From Candidatus Saccharimonadota bacterium (lineage in GTDB: Bacteria > Patescibacteriota > Saccharimonadia > Saccharimonadales > UBA4665): a stretch of 48,906 bases of DNA. A program made the translations under genes and the position numbers. The stretch lies in NCBI GenBank assembly GCA_027345405.1, contig DAHWID010000002.1:1-48906 (forward strand). The letters are read 5' to 3'. This document shows, piece after piece, positions 17,926 through 27,785 of this stretch. Numbering within the stretch: the stretch's first letter is position 1; each line of letters starts with the position of its first letter. Under the pieces are notes generated by a model. That model saw only the letters and a program-made list of their open reading frames with translations, was not told the DNA's origin and did not search any database.

Positions 17926-20277
17926 TCATCCAAGGTCTTTGGCATCTAAGGTTAGATGGTCGCCGGGTACTACCTGACCATCCAATATCTTAGTTGCGAT
18001 GACGTTTTCGACCGACTCTTGAATGGCTCTTCTCATCGGACGGGCGCCAAGAGTTTTATCGTAACCTTTCTCAACAATTTTAGCTATTGCCGCATCAGTT
18101 AAGCTAACGCTAACTTTCTGTTCAGCTAAGACATTATTTACCTCGTTGAGCATCAATTCAACCACCTGATGCAGTTCGTTTTGATTTAACGGTCTAAATA
18201 CCACAATTTCATCGAAACGGTTTAGCAGTTCGGGTTTGAACGGCCCTTTTTGCATAAGCTGTTCGATTAAAAGTGGCTGCAAGTTTTCGGCCGTGTCCCC
18301 ACTTTCGATTCGTTCTCTAATTAATGTTGAGCCGGCGTTAGAGGTAGCAATAATAATACAATCTTTGAACGATACTTTACGACCGCTGGTATCGGTCAAA
18401 TTGCCTTCATCTAGTAACTGAAGCAACAGATTTAAGATGTTAGCGTGGGACTTTTCAATTTCATCCAGTAGAACGACTGAAGCTGGTTTCTGACGAACGG
18501 CTAAAATTAAGCTTTTGCTTTCATTTTGGCCGTCACTTAATAGTCGCTTAACGTCATCGGGGCTTTGGTATTCACTCATATCCAGCCTGATGATATTTTC
18601 TTCGCTGCCAAAATAGGTAGTCGCTAAGGCCTTAGCCAGTTCGGTTTTCCCTACCCCAGTCGGGCCGAGGAACAAAAAACTGCCAATCGGGCGCTTAGGA
18701 CTAGCGACTCCGGCCCGAGCCCGTCTAATGGCATTGGCTACGACGCTGACAGCCTGATTTTGATTGATCATGCGCTCATGGATACGTGCTTCAAGATTTA
18801 AGAGCGTATCGGTTTCACTAGCTCCGGCCGATGAAACTTTCACCCCATAAGCAACCTCGACGGCCTGCTGTATGGCATAAGCGTCAACCACCCCGCTACT
18901 TGCTTGTGCTAAAGCCTGAGTGAGTAGTTTAATTGCCTTTCCGGGATAGGCCAAGTCATGTTCATAGCGTCCGCTTAAACGGTAAGCTTCTTTTAACGCC
19001 GGCAGAGTAATGAGTACTTTATTGGCATGTTCCAGGCCTAAAGCGGTGTCTTCCAGGATATGGATAATGTCAGTTTCGTTTGGTTCATTCAAGTTAATGG
19101 GGGCGAGAAGGTTAAATAAAGAAGGCTTAGTAGCTTTAAACGTTTGGTAATCATGAGGCGTCATGGCCAGGATAATTGGTAAAGCACGGGATTGCACGAC
19201 CGGTAGTAAAATCTGGCTGATATCAAAAGTACCAATACCTTCACTAAAAAAACGTTTGGCATCATCAAGAAATAAAATTATATGGCCAGCAGCGGCTGCT
19301 TCATGCAGCAGTTGGTTAACGATTTGCTCAATATAGCCCGCTCGATTAGCATTTGCGACCACGATAGATGGGTCAATCTCAAATATTTGATGGTAGTTGC
19401 GGCTATTGCTGGCCAGCAGACTTTGAGCAAGCGCATAGACGTGGCTGGTTTTTCCAATACCGTCTTCACCGATTAGGGCAATGGCCAAAGAGCCGCTAGC
19501 GAAGGCCTGCTTGATTGAATTGACTCCGGACGAATTGGTTAACCAACTAAAATAACCGCCCTTTTCGACTTCCTGGCTGATATTGTAGCCAAAGCGGTAG
19601 AGCAAATTAGTAAAGCCAAAGCTCCAGTCTCGGCCGATGCCACCATTAAACGATTGTCTTTGTTCGGTTAAGTTTAAATTGCGGCTTAGCCAGAATAAAA
19701 CCTCTGCAATATCCGACTTCTGCAGTTTATTACGGCGAAGCTGCTGCTCGAGCGTTAACGAAGTCATCATTAAAGCAGCTCCGATATGCATAACTTCAAT
19801 GGATGCCCGTCCGGTGCTGTCCGCCAGTCTTTCAGCTTCCTGCCAGATCAGCTCCGGCTTAATGGCGTCGGCCGCTATTGCATGACCAATATCCTCAGAT
19901 GGCAAAAATAAGTGATTAGTTATAAAAGCTAGTTGCCAGTGTGTTTTGAGCCTTGACCAGATAGCTTCAGCAGTTAGTTCTGTTTTAGAATCCAAGCTAG
20001 TTAAAACCGTGGCGTCTAAACGTTCATTAAAGCCCAATCCTTCTGGAGATAATACTGCCAGATCCCTTTTATACCAAAGAGCAAGTACCAGGCAGGCGAC
20101 AGCGACGGCTACTAGAAGATAGGCTAGGCGCAAATGATTAGCATAGGCTAGTAGGCCAACTGCCATAAACAGTAAGACCACTAACGTGATCATAAGCTTA
20201 TAGCCTGTCGAGCCGATTGTTTTAGCCAAACGTGCCTTTTTGGCTCTTAACGAATTTAAGGCAAGTGTTCCGTTCAT
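17926..20277 (-). CDS. Membrane-anchored ClpA/ClpC-like double AAA+ ATPase
   Basis: N-terminal TM hairpin; D1 GEDGIGKTSHV; D2 GPTGVGKTELAKALA, VVLLDEIEKSH, LLNRFDEIVVF. Confidence 0.92.
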   Translation of the reverse strand: MNGTLALNSLRAKKARLAKTIGSTGYKLMITLVVLLFMAVGLLAYANHLRLAYLLVAVAVACLVLALWYKRDLAVLSPEGLGFNERLDATVLTSLDSKTELTAEAIWSRLKTHWQLAFITNHLFLPSEDIGHAIAADAIKPELIWQEAERLADSTGRASIEVMHIGAALMMTSLTLEQQLRRNKLQKSDIAEVLFWLSRNLNLTEQRQSFNGGIGRDWSFGFTNLLYRFGYNISQEVEKGGYFSWLTNSSGVNSIKQAFASGSLAIALIGEDGIGKTSHVYALAQSLLASNSRNYHQIFEIDPSIVVANANRAGYIEQIVNQLLHEAAAAGHIILFLDDAKRFFSEGIGTFDISQILLPVVQSRALPIILAMTPHDYQTFKATKPSLFNLLAPINLNEPNETDIIHILEDTALGLEHANKVLITLPALKEAYRLSGRYEHDLAYPGKAIKLLTQALAQASSGVVDAYAIQQAVEVAYGVKVSSAGASETDTLLNLEARIHERMINQNQAVSVVANAIRRARAGVASPKRPIGSFLFLGPTGVGKTELAKALATTYFGSEENIIRLDMSEYQSPDDVKRLLSDGQNESKSLILAVRQKPASVVLLDEIEKSHANILNLLLQLLDEGNLTDTSGRKVSFKDCIIIATSNAGSTLIRERIESGDTAENLQPLLIEQLMQKGPFKPELLNRFDEIVVFRPLNQNELHQVVELMLNEVNNVLAEQKVSVSLTDAAIAKIVEKGYDKTLGARPMRRAIQESVENVIATKILDGQVVPGDHLTLDAKDLG

Positions 20278-20642
20278 CCGATGATCCCTTTAACTAAAGC
20301 TACGATAACTACAGCCGGCAATAACGGCCAAACTATTATTACTAGCAAGCTAATAAGTGCGACTCCGCTCATACAAATTAAAGCAACAACAAGTGTTACC
20401 AAACGGACTACTAAACCGACTAAGCGGCTGACCATATTATCTATGAATGATCTAAAACGAGTGTCGAGGCTTTGCCCCGGCGGGGTTATTATTCTCCGCC
20501 ACGGCGCAAATAGGGTTCTTAGGATGATCGATAGTGAGAACATCTGAGTTGTTTTATCCAGTCGCCTTCTCAGATCAGTAATGGTTTTGGACCAACCGGT
20601 TCCATACCACCATCTAAAAAATTCAAGCATAAGCATAGCCAT
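20274..20642 (-). CDS. Small membrane protein, likely co-transcribed with the Clp-like gene
   Basis: 122 aa with hydrophobic C-terminal half; 4-nt overlap with downstream Clp-like ORF. Confidence 0.65.
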   Translation of the reverse strand: MAMLMLEFFRWWYGTGWSKTITDLRRRLDKTTQMFSLSIILRTLFAPWRRIITPPGQSLDTRFRSFIDNMVSRLVGLVVRLVTLVVALICMSGVALISLLVIIVWPLLPAVVIVALVKGIIG

Positions 20643-20719
20643 AATTGTACACTGTAATTTCTTGCAAAATGAGAGGCTAGTTAATTAACCGCCGGCAGAC
20701 TTACTTAGACTTATCTTTC

Positions 20720-20808
20720 TGGCGGAGGGAGAGGGATTCGAACCCTCGAGAGCAAATGCCCTACACGCTTTCCAAGCGTGCGCCATAGGCCAACTAGGCG
20801 ACCCCTCC
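20720..20808 (-). tRNA. tRNA-Ser (anticodon GGA)
   Basis: Minus strand: GGAGGGG/TCCCTCC acceptor, cacgc-ttGGAaa-gcgtg anticodon arm, long variable arm, CCA encoded. Confidence 0.95.
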
Positions 20809-20903
20809 GTTGCTTAAGCTAATTATACAAGAAATCGTTTAGACTAAATTACTACAATAAAGTTTGCCTAAATGCAAACGTCGGACGTAAACTATTTATC
20901 AAG

Positions 20904-21791
20904 ATGCCATTAATTAAGCTAGAAGACGTCAGTAAATTGTACGGCTTCGGGGATGCTACAACCCTAGCTCTCGACGAGGCTAACCTTTCTATTGAAAAAG
21001 GCGAGTTCGTGGCGATCATGGGTCCTAGCGGCTGCGGTAAGAGCACTCTGCTTAATGTTATGGGTTTGCTCGATCGTCCGACTCATGGAACATATAAGCT
21101 GCAGAACCGGTTGGTTGACCGACTCAGCCAAAACCGAGCCGCCAGATTGCGCCGTGATACTATCGGTTTTATTTTCCAGTCTTATAACCTACTACCGCGC
21201 CTGACGGTGCTCGAAAATGTAGCTTTGCCTCTGACATATAAAGGCATTGGCGTTACGAGACGATTAAAAGCCGCCAGTGCGATGCTCGAGCGGGTTGGCA
21301 TGCAGAACCGTGAATACTTTTATCCATATCAGCTCTCTGGCGGACAAATACAATGTGCGGCCATTGCCCGTGCGTTAGTTAACGAACCGTCAATTATTAT
21401 TGCCGATGAGCCAACCGGTAATTTAGATAGTGCTGGTAGCCGTCTGATCATGGAGCTGCTTAGTGAGGTGCACAAAATGGGTAATACGGTTATCTTTGTG
21501 ACGCATAACCCGGAGTTAACCCGCTATGCCACCAGAGTTGTCTACATGCATGACGGGATGATTATCCAAGATGAAAGTACGAGTGTCGGTCAGGTAGCTA
21601 AAACTGCGAAAGCCCGTCTGTATTCACGCCCCAAGAAGTCGGTCGAGGATGACCTAGCTGGTGTCTCACTACTAATGAAGACGGTGCCCGACAAAGAAAG
21701 CAGCGAACCATTACCACACCGTAAAAAAAAGACGCCAGCGAAACGTCGGCCAAATACTAAAGCTAAAGCTAAAAGGAGGTCGGACGCATGA
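20904..21791 (+). CDS. MacB/LolD-type ABC transporter ATP-binding protein
   Basis: GPSGCGKSTLLNVMGLLDRP; LSGGQIQCAAIARALVNEPSIIIADEPTGNLDS; basic C-terminal tail. Confidence 0.93.
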   Translation: MPLIKLEDVSKLYGFGDATTLALDEANLSIEKGEFVAIMGPSGCGKSTLLNVMGLLDRPTHGTYKLQNRLVDRLSQNRAARLRRDTIGFIFQSYNLLPRLTVLENVALPLTYKGIGVTRRLKAASAMLERVGMQNREYFYPYQLSGGQIQCAAIARALVNEPSIIIADEPTGNLDSAGSRLIMELLSEVHKMGNTVIFVTHNPELTRYATRVVYMHDGMIIQDESTSVGQVAKTAKARLYSRPKKSVEDDLAGVSLLMKTVPDKESSEPLPHRKKKTPAKRRPNTKAKAKRRSDA

Positions 21792-22999
21792 GCTGGCGTA
21801 GTGGCCACATTCATACGGCGATAGTGTCGATGCGGGTTAACCGCTGGCGCAGCCTTCTTACTATGTTTGGTATCATTGTCGGCGTTGCTAGTGTGATTGT
21901 GATCATTGGCATCACGCAAGGTGTTAAGAACGAAATAACTAACCAGGTTAACGCTTACTCGAAAGACGTCATAACCATAACATCAACTGCTGGCAACAGC
22001 TCCAGTTTTGGAGTTAATCAGGTGGCGGCTGTTTCAGTTCTCACGAATCAGGACGTGCTTTCCGTGAGTAAGATCAAAGGCGTGATAGCCAGTGTGCCGC
22101 TCGAATTTTTGTCCGGTATTGCTAAAGGAGATAAATCCTACCCTTCTGGCTTAGTGATTGCAACAACTCCTGAGCTGCCGGAAGTGATCAATCAGCCATT
22201 GGTGCTTGGGGCTTTCTTTAGCCAAAACGACCCGAATCCATTTGCGGCTGTACTTGGATATAAGGCTTCGCTTGGGCTATTTAATCAGAATGTACCGCCG
22301 CTTGGGTATGGCTTTACTTGGCATAACCAGCAGTTCATTGTAAGCGGAGTCTTAAATCGCTTTAAGGCAACTCCATTTTCTAATAACACACTGTATAATG
22401 ATGCCATTTTTATTCCGACGACAGCAATGAAGCAACTTTCACTTAATAGTAGTGGTATTTACCAGATACTTGCTAGGGTTAAATATGCTAAAGACCTGCC
22501 GCTTATAGCTAAAAAAATTGAAGCTGTTTTGCTAGCAAATCATGGTGGCCAAAAGAATTTTTCAGTACTACTACCTTCTCAAGTGGCGCAAAGCAGTACC
22601 AGCGTATTAAATCTACTGGCGGCTTTAACGATCGGGATTGCGGCCATTGCCCTATTTGTTGGTGGGGTTGGCATAATGAACGTTATGTTAGTATCAGTTA
22701 CCGAGCGGATGCATGAAATAGGTATTCGTAAAGCTATTGGTGCCAGTAATCGGCAGATTATGTCACAGTTTTTAATTGAGGCCGCAACTGTTAGCGTGGC
22801 GGGCGGACTGATCGGAATTGTTCTGGCCTTAGCAGTTGATTTCGGTTTGAAATTAGCTACCAGTCTCAGTCCGAGCATCAGCTGGAAAGTTATTGCGCTT
22901 GGGGCGGTTGTCTCTATGGCAATTGGTATTGTTTTTGGATTGGTTCCGGCGCTAAGAGCTGCCGGAAAAGAGCCAATTGAAGCATTACGTGATGAGTAA
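21788..22999 (+). CDS. MacB/FtsX-type ABC transporter permease
   Basis: RWRSLLTMFGIIVGVASVIVIIGITQGVK; GGVGIMNVMLVSVTERMHEIGIRKAIGAS. Confidence 0.93.
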   Translation: MSWRSGHIHTAIVSMRVNRWRSLLTMFGIIVGVASVIVIIGITQGVKNEITNQVNAYSKDVITITSTAGNSSSFGVNQVAAVSVLTNQDVLSVSKIKGVIASVPLEFLSGIAKGDKSYPSGLVIATTPELPEVINQPLVLGAFFSQNDPNPFAAVLGYKASLGLFNQNVPPLGYGFTWHNQQFIVSGVLNRFKATPFSNNTLYNDAIFIPTTAMKQLSLNSSGIYQILARVKYAKDLPLIAKKIEAVLLANHGGQKNFSVLLPSQVAQSSTSVLNLLAALTIGIAAIALFVGGVGIMNVMLVSVTERMHEIGIRKAIGASNRQIMSQFLIEAATVSVAGGLIGIVLALAVDFGLKLATSLSPSISWKVIALGAVVSMAIGIVFGLVPALRAAGKEPIEALRDE

Positions 23000-23004
23000 A
23001 CCGG

Positions 23005-24171
23005 TTAGCCAGCACAAGTACCGGTACTAACCGGCGCCGAATTAGACGGAGTATCATGGATAATTCTAACGATTGGAGTGGTTACAAGCGCGTAGCCTAC
23101 ACCGTTATATTGAGTCGACTGAGCGAATACTATACCAACTACAGTGCCGTTCTTAGTAATTAAGGGTCCGCCTGAGTTTCCGGGAATAATGTCGGCTGCA
23201 ACCTCGTAGATTTGGCGGTTAGTCGAGCCCCGATCGTAAATGTTGCTTCCGGTCGCCTCGAATTCGTCCAGTATTTCAGCCATTTCCTCTTTAAAGTTAC
23301 CACCTCCTGGATAACCAAGTACTGCTGCTGGCGTAGAATTATTAACCATACTTGAAGTGACGGTTAAGGGCGACCCGTTTAGTCCATGCGTTCGGATTAA
23401 CGCAAAGTCTAAATTGGGGTTGAAATAAATGACCTGACCCGGGTGGCTACCGCTGCTGCTTTCGATATATGGTTGGGCAATCCCCGCTACCACATGCGCA
23501 TTGGTGGCAACAATATCTGGAGCGACAATAAAACCAGAACCCTCAACGATGCCCCCGCACCCAGACCCGACCAATTTAACGACCGATGGACGGTCTTTGC
23601 TTAGTGCTGCTGTAAATTCGGATGCCGGCGGCAGGTTGATCTTAGCTGGCGGGCTGGGCTCGATGCCATTAAATGCTCTAGGGAATCCGTTAGGATCGAC
23701 TAAGTGTCCTAGGTCGGCAATAACATTAGGAGCAGCCGGTAAATGACGGTCTAAAGCGGCAACAATTCGGCTTGAGCGCAGCTCGTTCTGAAGTGATAAA
23801 TAAGGTAAGCCGCGCAAGAGGGCGGCTCCCAGCCAAACTCCTACCAATACCGAAACAACTGAAATTAAAGAGCCAAACAGATTATCGTAACGGCTCAGTT
23901 TGGCAAGAATCACTTTGCCGCGAAGATAAATGCCGACATATTCACCGATAACCAACAATAGAAATGCACAACCGAGAGTGGTTACCAGAGTTACGATTAA
24001 ACGACTGGTAGGGGTATGAACTAACTCGACTGTGTATGGTTCGATTGCTGCTCCGATCAGCAAACCGCCAAAGAAACCAATGGTTGAAAATGCTTGCTGA
24101 ACAAAACCGATTTCCCGCCCTCGAATCACGGCACTAATTAAGAGCACAATGATGATAATATCTATAATCAT
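23005..24171 (-). CDS. CvpA-like membrane domain fused to trypsin-like serine protease (MarP-like)
   Basis: N-terminal TM bundle; protease triad in ATNAHVVAG, DFALIRT, IPGNSGGPLI. Confidence 0.85.
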   Translation of the reverse strand: MIIDIIIIVLLISAVIRGREIGFVQQAFSTIGFFGGLLIGAAIEPYTVELVHTPTSRLIVTLVTTLGCAFLLLVIGEYVGIYLRGKVILAKLSRYDNLFGSLISVVSVLVGVWLGAALLRGLPYLSLQNELRSSRIVAALDRHLPAAPNVIADLGHLVDPNGFPRAFNGIEPSPPAKINLPPASEFTAALSKDRPSVVKLVGSGCGGIVEGSGFIVAPDIVATNAHVVAGIAQPYIESSSGSHPGQVIYFNPNLDFALIRTHGLNGSPLTVTSSMVNNSTPAAVLGYPGGGNFKEEMAEILDEFEATGSNIYDRGSTNRQIYEVAADIIPGNSGGPLITKNGTVVGIVFAQSTQYNGVGYALVTTPIVRIIHDTPSNSAPVSTGTCAG

Positions 24172-25595
24172 TACTTTAATAGTTTAGTCGATAGAAAATG
24201 CGCCAGATGAGATATATCTGGACCCTGGCTGCCGTTATCATACAACTTGAGATCTGATGCACCGGTCTGCCACGCGTCTAAAATTGGTTGCAGTAAATGC
24301 CAAGACGACAAGACTTCATCTTTGGTGGCAAACAGCATCTTATCTCCTCGAATGGCATCAACTAGTACACGCTCGTAGGCATCATGCTGGTGTTCGCCAA
24401 AGTCTGTACTATAACTAAAATTCATTTTAACCTTACGTAAGTTATGGGCAAAACCCGGCTGTTCAATTATTAGGTCTATATCTATTCCTTCATTGGGCTG
24501 AATCCTAAAACTTAAAATGTTAGGATCGTCACCTCCAAAATATACCTGTATAACTGTTACTTTTTCGTCCAGTGCCTTGCCGGTAGTTAGCTGAAAGACA
24601 GTTCCTTTCCAGCGCGGGTCGCGTGAAGCTAAAACTAATGAAACAAAAGTTTCGCGTTGGCTATGCGGATTATTGACTTCACTTTTATAACTGGCATATT
24701 GGCCACGGACTGCTTGTCTGACGATACCGTCGCGTGGGTTGGGTGGGATTAGGTTGGAGATAAAAGCATGTTTGGCGGCATGTACTTCAGCGCTGGTCAG
24801 TTCTTTTGGCATTTCCATAGCAGTAAGTGAAAGTAATTGTAGCAAGTGGCTTTGGACAAGATCACGCATCGCCCCGACCTGTTCGTAAAAAGCTACCCGG
24901 TTTTCAATACCGATTTGCTCTTTGGCGATAACGTGGATTAGACGTATATGCTGGCTGTCCCACTGGCTCGAGAAGACCGGGTTATGGCGTCGGAATTTTA
25001 AAATGTTTTGGGCTGTTTCCTTGGCAAGATAGTGGTCAATTCGGAATATCTGCTCTTCACTAAACACTCGTTCGGTATTTGCTATTAGCTCCTCAGCGGT
25101 TTTAACATCAAACCCGAAAGGTTTTTCGACTAGTAGCCTAACGCTGGCTTTAGTATGGGCACAGCTTTGATTCAACCTGTGACTGCCTAAACGGTCGACG
25201 ATTTGGTCATATACCTGAGGCGGTATGGATAAATAGTAAAGCCGGTCAAGGCAGACGCCCGCCGCATCTTCAGTTTCCTGTAAATAATTCTTGAGTGCTT
25301 CATAGTGCTCGTCGTTTAATGGGTCAAGCTTAAACATTGACAGCCATGAGCCCAGTTTGTTCAGGACTGATTCATCACAAACACTACCCTGTTCAGTTAC
25401 GCAAAGACTGATGGTGTCGATGATCTCTTCTTTAGCTACATCGCGCCGGCTGATTCCGACAATCTTAGTTCCGTCCGGCAGCAGGTTGTCATGGCACAGA
25501 TGATAAAGTGCCGGTAGTACCTTACGCTTGGCCAGATCTCCCGTGATCCCGAATATGACTAATATTACCGGTGTGAGCTGCGGAGCATCTTCCAT
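24171..25595 (-). CDS. zwf: Glucose-6-phosphate 1-dehydrogenase
   Basis: FGITGDLAKRKVLPALYHL; RIDHYLAKETAQNIL. Confidence 0.95.
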   Translation of the reverse strand: MEDAPQLTPVILVIFGITGDLAKRKVLPALYHLCHDNLLPDGTKIVGISRRDVAKEEIIDTISLCVTEQGSVCDESVLNKLGSWLSMFKLDPLNDEHYEALKNYLQETEDAAGVCLDRLYYLSIPPQVYDQIVDRLGSHRLNQSCAHTKASVRLLVEKPFGFDVKTAEELIANTERVFSEEQIFRIDHYLAKETAQNILKFRRHNPVFSSQWDSQHIRLIHVIAKEQIGIENRVAFYEQVGAMRDLVQSHLLQLLSLTAMEMPKELTSAEVHAAKHAFISNLIPPNPRDGIVRQAVRGQYASYKSEVNNPHSQRETFVSLVLASRDPRWKGTVFQLTTGKALDEKVTVIQVYFGGDDPNILSFRIQPNEGIDIDLIIEQPGFAHNLRKVKMNFSYSTDFGEHQHDAYERVLVDAIRGDKMLFATKDEVLSSWHLLQPILDAWQTGASDLKLYDNGSQGPDISHLAHFLSTKLLK

Positions 25596-25600
25596 GAAGG

Positions 25601-26512
25601 TTAATCGTCCTTGTTTAAGGCATGTCCACCAAAACGGTTACGCATGGCTGCTAATAGTTTCGTTGCAAAGCTGACTTGACCTTTTTGAGAGTCTAAACGG
25701 ACATCCATAGCTGCTGAAATTGCCGGCATCGGCAGTCCAATTTGTCGCGCTACTTCAAGCGTCCAGCGTGCCTCGCCATTCTCAGCGACGTAACCATCAA
25801 CTCCAGTTAATTCGGGGTTCTCTTTTAGCGCATCGCGGGACAGTTCATTTAACCATGAGGTTATAACGCTATGGTGTTGCCACACTTCACCCGCCGCTGC
25901 CAAATCTAATCCTTTATAGGGGCCTTCCTTTAGCATGTGGTAACCTTCAGCCAGGCTTTCCATCATGCCGTATTCGATGGCATTATGGACCATTTTGACA
26001 AAGTGTCCGCTACCGCTTTCACCAAAGTAGGCATAGGCTCCATCCGGTTTAGCAAGAGTGGCTAAAGCGGGTTCAATAAGTTCAAACGCCGAGCGCTCGT
26101 CAGCTCCGGCCATCATTGAAAAACCATTGGCGTATCCCCAAACACCTCCGCTTACCCCGACATCAACCAGTCTGATACCTTGCTCTTTCAGTCGTTCATT
26201 GAGCTGTTTGGTCAGACGGAAGTCAGAGTTGCCGCCGTCAATTATGATGCTGGTTTTTGGCAACAGCTGGGTCCACTCATCAACTTGTTCGTCGACAACT
26301 GTTGCCGGCAGCATAATCCAGACAATCGCAGGATCAGTACCAAATGCCGTGATTGCATCTGTCTTAGTATTCGCTCGGATTGCCCCGAAGGCTACCGCCT
26401 CGTCAATCTTATCTATGGATCGGTTGTGAACGATGACTTCATGATGATCGTCGTTTAGCTTATGGGCGATTTGCATTCCCATGCGCCCTAACCCGTGAAT
26501 TATAATTTTCAT
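25601..26512 (-). CDS. gnd: 6-phosphogluconate dehydrogenase, short (about 300 aa) GntZ/YqeC-type
   Basis: GLGRMGMQIAHKL; IIDGGNSDF; DVGVSGGVWGYANGFSMMAGA; GHFVKMVHNAIEYGMM. Confidence 0.93.
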   Translation of the reverse strand: MKIIIHGLGRMGMQIAHKLNDDHHEVIVHNRSIDKIDEAVAFGAIRANTKTDAITAFGTDPAIVWIMLPATVVDEQVDEWTQLLPKTSIIIDGGNSDFRLTKQLNERLKEQGIRLVDVGVSGGVWGYANGFSMMAGADERSAFELIEPALATLAKPDGAYAYFGESGSGHFVKMVHNAIEYGMMESLAEGYHMLKEGPYKGLDLAAAGEVWQHHSVITSWLNELSRDALKENPELTGVDGYVAENGEARWTLEVARQIGLPMPAISAAMDVRLDSQKGQVSFATKLLAAMRNRFGGHALNKDD

Positions 26513-27189
26513 TAGTTTCTTTCTCCTATTTGATCGTTATATATAAATGATTCTTCGATTTGTTTTATGATTTGGGCAGGTTGGTCGCTTAGGGGTAGAT
26601 CTTGGCTGATTAGACGCTCTAACTGCGGCAGCTTACTAGCACCCATAGCTATTAAGAAACCGCAGTTTAATTGTCTTATGCCGTTAAAAGTCATTGTAAT
26701 CCTGGTATATGGTTGGCTAGCATAACTAGTAACGATTTCCGGTAACTCTCTAGCGGCCGGACTTTGCGGTAGAATTCCGGCAATGTGACCATCTTCACCC
26801 ATGCCGAATTGGCCAATAGCAGTATTGACATTATCTATAGCTGTTTTAAGCTCCTCGCTATAGTCTGCAGTTACCGAGTCAAGATCGGCTGAACCATCTG
26901 CTTTCAGGGGTTCAATAATCTGGGCGTGTTTAGGGTCAAAGCCGGAATTTTTTAGTTTAGCCCAGTTTGATTCAGGATGATTATACGGTCCATAACGTTC
27001 ATCAGTTAAAGCGATGGTTAGATTAGCGCTTAAATCGCTGTCTAAAGCTTGCATGACGCTTACAGATATTGGAATATTACTGCCTCCACTAACTAGCCAT
27101 AATGTCGGTCCGATGGACAAGGAACTCTTGAGCTTACTAACCAATGGTCCGATAGCGAGCTCGGGCACGCCGATTTTATATACTTGCAT
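26512..27189 (-). CDS. pgl: 6-phosphogluconolactonase
   Basis: LWLVSGGSNIP; IALTDERYGP; QFGMGEDGHIAGILPQSPA. Confidence 0.88.
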   Translation of the reverse strand: MQVYKIGVPELAIGPLVSKLKSSLSIGPTLWLVSGGSNIPISVSVMQALDSDLSANLTIALTDERYGPYNHPESNWAKLKNSGFDPKHAQIIEPLKADGSADLDSVTADYSEELKTAIDNVNTAIGQFGMGEDGHIAGILPQSPAARELPEIVTSYASQPYTRITMTFNGIRQLNCGFLIAMGASKLPQLERLISQDLPLSDQPAQIIKQIEESFIYNDQIGERN

Positions 27190-27242
27190 ACTTATCTATA
27201 CTATAACGCGAGCTGGCTATGTTTAAACTAAAAGTTCAACTT

Positions 27243-27278
27243 AAAAGGACCTTGTTATATTTTAAACAAAGTCCTTTT
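27243..27278. terminator. Inverted repeat, probable terminator downstream of the RRM gene
   Basis: aaaaggaccttgtt / aacaaagtcctttt, 14-bp arms with one mismatch. Confidence 0.6.
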
Positions 27279-27294
27279 AATGATGATATTAGCT

Positions 27295-27555
27295 TTAACC
27301 GCGTGGTGCTTGCGGCCTGGCTTCGCTGACTGAAACCGGACGTCCATTCAGCTCTTGACCGTTGAGCTTGTCGATTGCAGCCTTAGCTTCTTCATCGTTG
27401 CTCATTTCGACAAAACCGAAGCCCTTGCTGCGGTTGGTGTCGCGGTCAACGATCACTTTGGCCGATACTACTGTACCAACTCCGGAGAAAAAATTCGCCA
27501 GGTCGTCATCAGTTGCTGACCAAGCCAGTGATCCGACAAATAGTTTATTTGCCAT
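27295..27555 (-). CDS. RRM-type RNA-binding protein
   Basis: KLFVGSLAWSATDDDLANFF (RNP2), SKGFGFVEM (RNP1). Confidence 0.95.
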   Translation of the reverse strand: MANKLFVGSLAWSATDDDLANFFSGVGTVVSAKVIVDRDTNRSKGFGFVEMSNDEEAKAAIDKLNGQELNGRPVSVSEARPQAPRG

Positions 27556-27749
27556 AACTTAACTTATTACCTCTTTCTTCGTCTGAGGTAAGTCATAATA
27601 CTTAGCTGCACCTCAAGTAACCCGAATCATTAATGTTAACTTTACTAGAATGTCTCTTAGATAAAACAAGATTTACTAGCAGCTTCATCTAGCGTGGGAT
27701 AATCTTTGCATAAAGCGGAGCTAAAAGCAAGCGCTTTTGCTTAAGACGG

Positions 27750-27778
27750 TTGACATACACTGGTTAAGATTGTATTAT
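27750..27778 (+). promoter_or_regulatory. Sigma-70-type promoter
   Basis: TTGACA (27750-27755) - 17 nt - TATTAT (27773-27778); ATG 7 nt downstream at 27786. Confidence 0.7.
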
Positions 27779-27785
27779 AATAACT

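Noticed and set aside
26058-26429. + strand 123-aa ORF antisense to gnd
   Set aside because: Mirror ORF of a clearly conserved gene; no independent start signal or domain
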